Assembly (NCBI RefSeq): GCF_001039355.2
Contig: NW_019775502.1
Coordinates: forward strand, 271,895 to 335,894
DNA: 64,000 nt
DNA from: Lingula anatina
Taxonomy: Eukaryota; Brachiopoda; Lingulata; Lingulida; Lingulidae
Reading direction: 5' to 3'
Of this stretch, positions 37,390 through 46,885 are shown in pieces; position 1 is the stretch's first letter, and every line of letters begins with the position of its first letter. The translations under genes were made by a program, and so were the position numbers. Under the pieces are notes generated by a model. The model saw nothing but the letters and a program-made list of their open reading frames with translations. It had not been told where the DNA came from and did not search any database.

Positions 37390-38394
37390 TGCGCAACAGC
37401 CTGCTGCAGAAAATTATTTCTCACAGGCAATGTTTTCTATACGTCCAGTAAATTTACATCGTTTTTTTTGTGAATCGTACCCCAAGCTTCTGAAATAACA
37501 ATTGTCAATTTCGTCATTTTAAAATCTCCATATGAATGGGCCACTATATATCTTACGCTTGAAGGTTTTATCCCTGATATTCCCACTGATATTCATTTTC
37601 CAGATGGCTGTTCGTTCCCATAGCATCGGCTTCGCCTGTTTTTTTTTCCTAAGCAGGTCTGTATGTCGTCGAATTCAAGGTATCTTATCCCGCAGTTTCG
37701 CGTCTGATCGGGTTTTCTTGATAAAAAAAAATCATTTTCTCTTACTCACGAATCACTGCTCAGTCTGTCCATGCACTTGGATACGGCGTTTTATACCATT
37801 TTATTGTAACAATTCGGTTATTAATGTTTCTCATCTCATGCCGTTCAGACCATCATATCTTCCTGTACATTTCAGAGGGAAAATATCGAATCGGGTACAT
37901 ATATTTGAGGAGTTTTATTGTTATTTAAAATATCTCAGAAGGGAAAGATACGTTAATTTGCAGAATATCATGTGCTAGTAAACACCCAAACCCATTATAG
38001 AGGTCTATTTCACATGCTGAAGTATCAAAAGAAATAAAATTAAATGAATTCAATACTGTATTCAGTTTTTTAAAACATATGTGTTTAGAGCATAAATCCA
38101 CGGCTGTCTCAATTTTAAATCCATATTTAATTTTTACCATGTCTATACATTATGTAAAAAGCCTAAATGGTAACCTATGTTCCGGTAACGTATGTTCCTG
38201 GCCATATAATTTTAATTATTATAAAGCGTTCTAATATATTTTGTAGCGATTCAGTTATGGTAAATTATATAAGAAGCAAGGATGTTTTTATAAATATTTA
38301 AAGTGTAACTTATTTTACTGTAAATAGAGTGTATCCCTCCCCCCCATTTTATACAAGCAATATTCAGTGACAAGCAGACAAAAGTCGCTCAAAA
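37390..38394. repeat. Unit C, block W left part
   Basis: Matches 30764-31809 of unit B almost base for base, then is interrupted after GTCGCTCAAAA by a 1.27-kb insertion. Confidence 0.75.
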
Positions 38395-39665
38395 CTAGAG
38401 GATCAGAGAGGAGATACCGCCTCCGAATATTGTACCACCAGCTGGAGCAAGCGCATTCGTATAGACCCCCACATACACAAAATAAGGGACACAGCCACCA
38501 GTCTTTTGCTTGACAAGCTGTAAAAATGCAATCAACAAGAATTTTCAAAATATGCAAAAAAATATATCAAAAGTTCATCAAAAGGTAGGTGAAAGGTCAA
38601 TTTCACAGTAAGATTGCCAGTATATGACTTCCTATTCAACTTCAAAAGTAACTTTGAACCTATCTCTGCCAGTTTGGGAGATAAAAGGGAAGCAAAATTT
38701 GCAAAGTTCAGTTCATGGTGAAAAGTAGGTCAAATGTCAATTTCAAGGTCACANACAGCATGAAATTTTCCACGATGAATGACCATTGGGTGCTTGTCAA
38801 CCCCCTGATCCAAAATAGATGAACACCCAATGGTTATTCATCGGGGAAAGTTTCATGCTTTTATCATCTATTGCACAATTCTGGAAAAAATTTGGACTGA
38901 GCCACCTGACTATACCGTACTGCACATTTTGCTTTCACCACCAATATGTACTTTTTGATAGCGCAACTCGAAAACCGTTTGGAATACAAAAAAACGGAGA
39001 CCACTTTCAGTGTTGGGCTTTACATGCTCTACAAAATGCAAAAAAGAATGGGTCTCTAGCATTAACGGTTCCCGAATTAGAGACAGTTTTCAGTTTCGGC
39101 ATCTTATGGCCGTTACTCCAGTGAAAATGCACTGATTGACCCCAAATTCACGGAGATGAAAGATGACCTGAAGGGTAACACTTTCCAATAATATTATTGG
39201 TTAAGTCTGTATGGTGTCTGAATAACAGGGCAAAAAAAAATTTTTTCATAAAAAATATTATTTTTTTGAAAATTTTGGCCCGTTTGACCTTGAAGTAAAG
39301 GTCAAAGGTCAAATCCAAGGGCATATTTGAAATCTACACATATGACTTTTGGAAAGCCGTCTGTAATTTTTCCCATAACCCCTTCCGTAGGGTAGATAAT
39401 TAGCATTTAATTTTGCCATTTTTGGACAAGGGTGCATTGCAATGAGTGCCACACCCAGACCCCAATACCGGCAAAGCCCAAATTTTACGTGGAACGAGCT
39501 GAGATTATAGGTGACCTAAATCCAAGAGATGGGTACGGGGGCCCTTACCGTCTAGGAGGAGAAGCGGTAACGGTAGCCGTCCGGCGGAGCCGGCGGAGCC
39601 GGCGGAACGATCCGGACGAGACCGAAACCATGTGTACCGCCAGCGCTAACGCTGGTGGTACAATA
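38395..39665. mobile_element. Unidentified 1.27-kb insertion in block W of unit C
   Basis: It interrupts block W between GTCGCTCAAAA and ATGAACAGC; unit B (about 31810) has the uninterrupted sequence. Near the ends are inverted words: ATTGTACCACCAGC at about 38429 and GCTGGTGGTACAAT at about 39651. Inside are AAGGTCA-rich stretches, an inverted repeat beside the N at 38754 (38759-38793 with 38824-38858), and open frames of about 100 codons that I do not recognise. I cannot name the class. Confidence 0.55.
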
Positions 39666-40035
39666 ATGAACAGCTATATACAGAAGATTATCATAATGTT
39701 TACAACGTTATACTTGTAGGAGATACATGTAAATTAAAGAACAAAACCAGTGATGCTTGAATTTTCTAAGTAAGTAAAACGTTTCCACAGCTAGACGTTT
39801 CGTATTTGTGACAGTAACGTGTGTTAAGATATTTACTTCATGGTATATTACCACTTCATGGGATAAATGCCCTGATTTTACTGACAAATCGACTTCATCT
39901 GATAAAATGCGACTTCGGGTACATGTAGGACGATGAATTATTTTTGATTATTCATGGTTCCAGGCGAATGAAACATTGATACAAACTTCTTCACTTTATA
40001 TATTTATAAATAATCAATCATTGTTTGTAATATGT
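39666..40035. repeat. Unit C, block W right part
   Basis: Resumes the block W sequence of unit B (about 31812 onward) with small differences. Confidence 0.7.
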
Positions 40036-41489
40036 GCACTAAAATTTTTAAGGGGATCATTTTCACCTCTATATATAAAGAGACGTACAGTTATTTGATT
40101 ATTTTATTGGATTTACGGCAGAAATTATAATACAGTCATAAGCCACAAATCATGGCTCAAGAAGGAAAAGATCAAAATTTGGTAGTGATCCATTAATTTT
40201 TTTTAATTTTCATCTTATGTCGCAAATGGACCAAGGAATAAATGATAAGATTTTTCTGATTAGTACTTAATTATCTAATATGTATTGGTTAGTTATTACG
40301 TAATTATTTATCTTGGCGGGGGTTGAGCTCCCTGAGTGCTTTTCTAGTTTTATTATTGTGATTGTTTAACAATTTGCCATCTTTATCCTGTCTATAATAT
40401 CTGCAAGTGCTGGAAGTTTATTAAGCAGGTAATTCGTATTCTGTTTATATCGAAATCTGTTTCTCTCCTAGTTGTACTAGACAAGCAGCCAGTAGAAACA
40501 CGCACGTTGCCCCCGACATCAAATGGAAGGAAGTAATATAAAATAAAATAAATAGATAAACCGACGTGCGCGCACCAGTAACACAGTATTCGGATAACCA
40601 TTTTCGATTTTTTTACAAATGGATACACGATTTTTGAAGGACTGGCCCAATTTCTCCTGGTTTGGTATGACACCCGGTGATCAAGGGTTCAGTTAATGTC
40701 ATCCCTGCTGTCAGTGTCGGCTCAATTTAATAAGATAAATACTGCTTACATGGTCAAAGACGTGTCAACTGCATGATGACCACTCTCTGTGTATGGATGA
40801 TATATGGGTGTGCCTTGGGCAGTGTTTTTTGTGTTCGGATTGTGGACAGTACCCAAACACACTCTTTTCGGATGGTACAATCAATTATTAATAGGTCAAC
40901 ATCACAAAATGACGACAGTAATATATTGACAGCATTGTGGTGGAAGCTGTCACCTTAATTTTTCAAGTTATGGTTGCACACTTGTTTACCTATTACGTAC
41001 ATGTACACGTCATGTCAAAATAGACCTAGGCCCCTGTTAAATAAGACATTTCTGGTATTAACAAAGATGCAAAGCAACAAATTCGGAGTTTGTTCAGCAT
41101 ATATTTTTTTATTTCAAAATACTAAAACTTTTTTGAATTAAATGAATGGGTATAGAAGTAACCATCACAGGGAAGGAAAAAGGAGGGGTGGCATCAGGAA
41201 GATTTAAATGTTATGCTCGTCTTCAAATAATTGTTTTTATGCCCCTTTTGAAGAAATTTTGAACACAGTTGCATTTTATTAGCTAGACAGTTGGAATACA
41301 CACTCATGAGTTTGCCGACCTGGCACCAATGTGTAACAATTTTGGGCAAGATACATATAAAGCGGGCGTGGATTTCAAGATGCGCATTTAAACCACTTCT
41401 ACTGGCTTCTAATACGACTTAAACAAAGTGAACATGCCAAATTAACCTCTCCTTACAGGGGCGTAACCAGACCTTTTAAAATTGTACCC
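40036..41489. repeat. Unit C, block Z
   Basis: The third copy of block Z, closest to unit D. It is cut at its right end by the N at 41490. Confidence 0.75.
40152..40536 (+). CDS. Possible tiny two-exon ORF (25 codons), unit C
   Basis: Exon 1 is 40152-40181 (MAQEGKDQNL, donor GTAGTG). Exon 2 is 40489-40536 (PVETRTLPPTSNGRK, stop). Length and frame are kept, with I to N, H to R, P to S and M to R changes against unit A. The donor is weaker than in A. Confidence 0.2.
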
Positions 41490-41490
41490 N

Positions 41491-41770
41491 ACTCATCAGA
41501 CTGACGCTAATCTTAGCTCCGATGCAAATTTTAAGTACTGTCATAAGTTGTTTAATTGTGAAACATAGTTAATGGATAACAATTTAATTAGCTTGAAACC
41601 ACCATGCCAACCATGCTTTGTTTGATAAATTTTTGATGTATCGTTCTATAGCAAAAACATTTTAAAATTCTTAAAGGAATAAAATGTAATTCATCCTCAA
41701 TGTCATCTAAAATACATAGTTTACAGGCTCTTAATTTTTTTATTTTTCTGTTTACCTTCCAGTTTCTATA
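41491..41770 (-). mobile_element. Degraded LINE 3' fragment, antisense (second copy)
   Basis: Matches 33955-34245. It starts directly at the N at 41490, so its left part is missing from the assembly. Confidence 0.45.
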
Positions 41771-41774
41771 GCCA

Positions 41775-44070
41775 GATTATGCTTGGGCGTAACTACAGTA
41801 GGCATACGCACGGGTATGCGCACATTTTTTTTTTTTTGTAAACCATGATATTATTTTATATAAATTTATGTATATCTCCTCTACCACAATGGGGCACTTG
41901 CAAATCTCCTCTAACACAATGGGGACACTCATGCAGGTAACCCTTAAGTTAATAGGTGTACTTCATTCATTGATTGTCTGATGTTTTCCAGGTATAACGA
42001 TGAAGTGATTGGTAACTGTACGGTTTGCGCTGGTACTTCATTGACACAAGAAGAACATTTTCTAAGGGTGCGTTCACAATGAGATTACCGTCCTAGTTAG
42101 ATTGATCCAACTCTGGCTAAGCACACGAAAGTCAATCACCCTTTAGCTGTTTGAGGAGGCATATCATACAATCTAAATCAGATTGCATTCAGCAAGAGTC
42201 CCTGCAGAGTTGGATCAATCTACCTAGTGCACGAGTATAATTGTGAGCACACTCTATATTTACATACACATTCCTAACACCTGTGTTACCTGCTGACTGT
42301 GAATAATTATAATTTGCTGTTGGCTTTGCTGTATGTATTATTATATCAAAACTGACAAAATGATTTAGTTAGTGCAACATTATTTTCTACTTTTTGTCTG
42401 TGAATTTGTCAGCTTTAATTGCTTCCTTGTTTTCTGAGGTATTTAGTTGTAAAGATTTCAAGAGTAAGGGATTTAAGTTTAAAACGGATCAACCCAGTGA
42501 TAAGCCGTTGGCAATAAAGCCACCTGTACCTTATTTAAATCAAAACGAACAATGCTGGTTTTTAAGAATATTTATTTTTCACATAATCATCACTTGATAT
42601 TCACACTGAAAGATATGTCTCTGGTTAATTCCGTACACTTTTCTGTACTACTTGTACAGCGAGAATTCTTTGTGCAGTTAATGTCACCATTAAGGTGGTC
42701 TCCAGTACAGAGTAATTTAAGACCGCATTCACAACGAGTTGAGCCAGGCTTTACAAATCCTGAGACTAAATATGGCGGACGTACATGAAAGGAAAACCGC
42801 CTAATCTTTTAATAGTCTCTCCGCCTCTCACACGCCTCCCCACGCGTCGTCCCTGCGGGGGTACAGTCATTATATCTCGGCTCCATTGGGACTACACATG
42901 GAGAGGCGTGTGAGAGGCGGAGAGACTATTAAAAGATTAGGCGGTTTTCCTTTCATGTACGTCCGCCATATTAAGTCTCAGGATTTGTAAAGCCTGGCTC
43001 AACTCGTTGTGAATGCGGTCTAAACCTCTTAAACATGGTGTACGTTGATAGCAGTCAAACATCACTTCTCAACTCGAATTAGTTTGCATATACCAGCATG
43101 TCACTGCATACATTGTGGGCAATTTTCTTCCGGTTTGATGTTTCTTATTTGTGTCAAATGCAAGTGTAAACTGTTATAGTTCAAGCCGTGCATTAATCCG
43201 CTTTACTGGACACTTCATACTTTAGCTAAGGTTCTGTGTCATTGGCTAGCTAATCCTGTGACTAACACTTCAACATCAAGGTATTTTACTCGAATTCTGC
43301 AAGGTCCTCCTCCTCCTCCAATAATCGCTCTATATATGGGGCTTCATTCTGAAAAAAAAGAGCATTTATTTTCTATAAATCTCTAGGTTTCTAATATGCA
43401 GTATTTAAGGTTATATACTGGTACGTCTGTCCAACACTATCAAAAATTAGATTCGAATACGTTATCGCAGAGTTTCAGACAATACATGCTTTTAAACCAA
43501 AAGAAATACAAAAATGATCAAGATATATTCCAGAAAAATGTTATTCTATCTCCATCAACTATTCAGCATGATGTTTGTCAAAATGGGAACAGTGAAAAAA
43601 AAATTGAACTCTTTACTTTTAGTTGAAGTTAATTCTATGCGTGATCAAAATTTACCAGAGACTTTTGTTTGACACCATCAGCATTATCCAGGATTTGAAC
43701 ATCTAGGCCAAGACGCCGACGACGCCCAAACCCTATAATATTTAACGTACTCATTAATTTGAACGGGTGACATTTGTCCCATATACTAACCCCAATACTA
43801 CGACCAAGGAGTTATAACTCCTTGCTACGACTAACCCCAACATGTACTTATCATATGGGACACCGGACGTCCATTACTAGGACTACCATTCCTGTCACAC
43901 CGGCATTGCATATTTGAAGTAACAGTTACTTATATGAAAACTGTATGCATTGGATCTTATTAATTACGTATTTAAAAAAAACCGTTCAGTAATATGAAAA
44001 TACAGCGCAATACTGTCATACGTAGTGACTAGTTTTGAGAAATTAAAATTTAAAGGTCGGGCGACGGTTT

Positions 44071-44075
<5 letters not shown>
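41775..44075. repeat. Unit D, block X
   Basis: The third copy of block X, with the old MITE-like inverted repeat (42066-42255), a 300-bp foldback insertion (42721-43020) and exons 2-3 of peptide gene D. Confidence 0.8.
42721..43020. mobile_element. 300-bp foldback MITE with TAA target duplication
   Basis: Two arms of about 120 bp are near-perfect reverse complements. The element starts GACCGCATTCACAACGAG and ends CTCGTTGTGAATGCGGTC, with a loop of about 60 bp. TAA flanks both ends (42718-42720, 43021-43023). Units A (about 27421) and C (about 35370) have the unfilled site. A 3-bp TAA/TTA duplication points to PIF/Harbinger-type transposition; that assignment is inference. No transposase is encoded. 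Confidence 0.85.
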
Positions 44076-44129
<54 letters not shown>

Positions 44130-44255
44130 AATATTTATCCAATATATATATATATATATCGAGAAATAAAAAGACAATAACCTTCTGTAATGGCAAACAT
44201 CTGCACGAGGAGAAGGGGCCGTCATGAGGACTGCAAATACTTGCCACTTCTTCAT
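43286..44255 (-). pseudogene. Peptide gene copy D, broken
   Basis: Exons 44255-44182, 43732-43656 and 43348-43286 correspond to exons 1-3 of copies A and C. Exon 1 carries one extra base (a G run of four instead of three near 44217), which shifts the frame inside the signal peptide. Exon 2 (starting GFGRRRRLGLDVQI) and exon 3 (YIERLLEEEEDLAEFE, stop) are open and well spliced. About 40 bp upstream of the ATG the sequence changes to a LINE fragment, so the TATA box is gone. A sequencing error could explain the extra base but not the promoter loss. Intron 1 holds a long TA repeat. Confidence 0.6.
44076..44158. repeat. (TA)n microsatellite in intron 1 of copy D
   Basis: Two long TA runs separated by CCAATATTTATCCAA. 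It replaces the short TA stretch that marks this site in unit A and the Tc1 insertion point in unit C. Confidence 0.95.
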
Positions 44256-44294
44256 GGTCGTCGGCTAGAGGTTCAGTCAGAGTGATTCTTGACG

Positions 44295-44804
44295 TTAAAG
44301 AAAACTTAGTTGTGGAAAAATATGTTAAGTATAATTTAAAAGCTGCAGAAAGATCGATCATGGCCCAGTTTAGATCAGGGGTTCTTCCATTATATGTAGA
44401 AACGGGCCGCTTTGTTAACAAAAAATTAGATGACAGACTATGTATTCTTTGTAACACAAAAAAAGTAGAAGATGAGTATAATTTTTTATTTGATTGTCCA
44501 ATTTATAAAAATTTAAGGAAAAAATGGTTTGAAAAAGTAAAAGTGGGTGATCTTATCTTTCATGACCTGGAAGAGGTTAAAGAGAGACCTCAAGTGCTTT
44601 TTACAGATTTTCATAGAAGCACAGCGAGGTTTCTCTTTAACTGCTTTCAGGTCAGAAAGAAGCTTCTATATAACTAGTGTTTGGTAACCGGTGACTATGT
44701 AAGCCCATAGGGCTGGGCCGTTCCTTATATATTCACATTATTGTATTATATTTGTATATATTCGGCATTGTCACGGAAATAAATCAATTTAACTATATTC
44801 TTTT
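44295..44804 (+). mobile_element. 5'-truncated LINE fragment (ORF2 C terminus and 3' tail)
   Basis: Open frame to the stop at 44675-44677. The words AERSIMAQFRSGVLPLYVET, RLCILCNTKKVEDEYNFLFD and CPIY give the C-x2-C ... C pattern of the cysteine-rich C-terminal domain found in many animal non-LTR retrotransposons. The 3' tail holds AAGCCCATAGGGCTGGGCC and AATAAA. The insertion replaced the promoter of peptide gene copy D and the first part of block W. The exact clade is not certain. Confidence 0.7.
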
Positions 44805-45363
44805 TCCAGATGGCGGTTCGTTCCCAAAGCTTCGGCTTGGACTTTTTTTCCTAAGCAGGTCTGTGTGTCGTCGAATTCAAGGTATCTTATCCCGCAGATT
44901 CGCGCCTGATCGGGTTTTCTTGAAATTTTTTTTCTCTTACTCACGAATCACTGCTCAGTCCTTCCATGCACTGGGATTCGGCGTTTTATACCATTTTATT
45001 GTAACAATTAGGTTATTAATGTTTCTCGTGCCGTTCAGACCATCATATTTTCCTGTACATTTCAGAGGGAAATATCGAAACGGGTACATATATTGAGGAG
45101 TTTTATTGTTATTTAAAATATCTCAGAAGGGAAAGATACGTTAATTTGCAGAATATCATGTGCTAGTAAACACCCAAACCCATTATAGAGGTCCATTCTC
45201 ATGCTGAAGTATCAAAAGAAATAAAATTAAATGAATTCAATACTGTATCATTTTTTTAAAACATATATGTGTATAGAACAAAAATCCACGGCTGTCTAAA
45301 TTTTAAATCCATATTTAATTTTTACCATGTCTATACATTATGTAAAAAGACTAAATGGTAACC
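44805..45363. repeat. Unit D, block W left part
   Basis: Resumes block W at the point matching about 30970 of unit B (CAGATGGCGGTTCGTTCCC). It ends at the Tc1 insertion. Confidence 0.75.
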
Positions 45364-45365
45364 TA

Positions 45366-46752
45366 CACACACTGGTTAAAAGAAGTGTCACCCCTACTGA
45401 GCCAATACTATGGGGGAGATAAATGACTGCGGAATGATATGCTCCTGGTATCATTTTATTAACATCAAATTTCATAAAAAATCACAAAATGAGAACAAAA
45501 TATACATTCTACCAAAATATGCAGTTTCAAGTCCAAAATTAGTACTTAGTGGCATAGCCACGTGACCTAATAATAGGTGCCAGTCTACGAAGCAATGTTT
45601 CATATAATTGTCTGATGCGTTCAGAGCTAACGCTGGCCGAAGCATGAAACACTGAATATAACAGAGTTTATCTGCTGGTTAGACGGGCATTTGTAAAAAG
45701 TTTTGACATATCATTCCACACATTTTCTATTATGTTTGCATCCGGACTCTGGGCAGGCCACATCACCCTGCGAATGTCCTGTTGGTCAAACCAATCATCA
45801 ACTGCTCTGGGCCTGTGACAAGGAGCATTGTCATCCTGGTGAACAAATGGATAATTCCTGTCACCAAACATGTTAGTAATAGATGGTAGCAAGCCTGACT
45901 CCAAAACATCGATAGATTTCTAGTGATTCATGTTTCCATCAACCACTATCAATTCGCCCGAGCCATGGATGCTGATGCAGCCACACACCATGATGAATAT
46001 GCTGCTCCGGGTTCGAAAATTAAGTGCATGTGGTTCAAATACTTTACCAGCAGTTTGCCAGCATAGTACCCGTCTGTCATCAGAGGTCAGACCAAAGCGA
46101 CACTCATCAGAAAAAAATATATAGGACCAATTGTCATGAACTGTCCAGTTCCAGATCCTGTTGACCCTAGTTTACTCTACGTTGCCTGTTTTGTAACGAT
46201 ATAAGAGGTTTCAGTCTTGCTACCCTGCTGTACACTCTCTGAGCATGTAACCGACGCCTAGCAATTTTCACAGACACATTCTTATGTGTGAAATTGTTCC
46301 ACTGTGTTGTCAACTGACAAGCAGTGTCGAACTTTGACAACCTGGACATCAAAATCAGTCGTCGGTCTTCACGGCCAGTATTTTTTCTTGGATGACCCAT
46401 CAGAGGCAATTTGTCTCTTGATCCAGTGTTTCTATACCGAGATCAGACCCTCTGCACGGTTCTGACTGAACAATTCAATTGTATCGATATTCTGACATTG
46501 CTAATATTCCGCCTCTTCAGGTTAATAACTTGCACCTATAACCGTTAGATAATTGCCTGTATCTTGCCATATTGGAGGAAGACAGGAATAACATTTGCTG
46601 TACATGTACAAGACCAACAATAGAATTCCATGGTATAGCGGTTTTATACTCATTAGTCACATTATAAGTAAACCAGGCATTATAAGTACCCAAGATCTGC
46701 CTACTTTTATTACTCTGAGTTAGGGGGTGACACTTCTTTTGTCCAGTGTGTG
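45366..46752 (-). mobile_element. Full-length Tc1-type transposon, 1387 bp, degenerate
   Basis: Terminal inverted repeats of about 30 bp: it starts CACACACTGGTTAAAAGAAG and ends with the near-mirror CTTCTTTTGTCCAGTGTGTG. TA lies on both sides (45364-45365, 46753-46754). The same site is empty in unit B (TA at 31538-31539) and unit C (TA at 38176-38177). One transposase lies on the minus strand. Confidence 0.92.
45668..46409 (-). pseudogene. Tc1-type transposase (DD34E), broken
   Basis: From the 5' end: a helix-turn-helix-like region (LILMSRLSKFDTACQL...), then NWTVHDNWSYIFFSDECRFG with the first catalytic Asp, then HQDDNAPCH with the second, and WPAQSPDANIIENVW with the catalytic Glu. Exactly 34 residues lie between the second Asp and the Glu, the DD34E signature of Tc1. 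It is broken by a frame change near 46170-46180 and a TAG in frame near 45919. It is inactive as written. Confidence 0.88.
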
Positions 46753-46754
46753 TA

Positions 46755-46885
46755 TGTTCCGGTAACGTATGTTCCTGGCCATATAATTTCAATTATTATA
46801 AAGCGTTCTAATATATTTTGTAGCGATTCAGTTATGGTAAATTATATAAGACGCAAGGATGTTTTTATAAATATTTAAATTCACT
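46755..46885. repeat. Unit D, block W right part (shortened)
   Basis: Continues block W after the Tc1 element, then jumps to sequence near the right end of the block, so most of the right part seen in units B and C is deleted. Confidence 0.65.

Noticed and set aside
38819-39124. 101-codon open frame in the 1.27-kb insertion
   Set aside because: No recognisable motif, and it starts inside an inverted repeat next to an N; too weak to call.
39298-39313. AAGGTCAAAGGTCA direct repeat resembling a nuclear-receptor DR1 site
   Set aside because: It lies in a repetitive insertion rich in such words and not near a gene start; no functional inference is justified.
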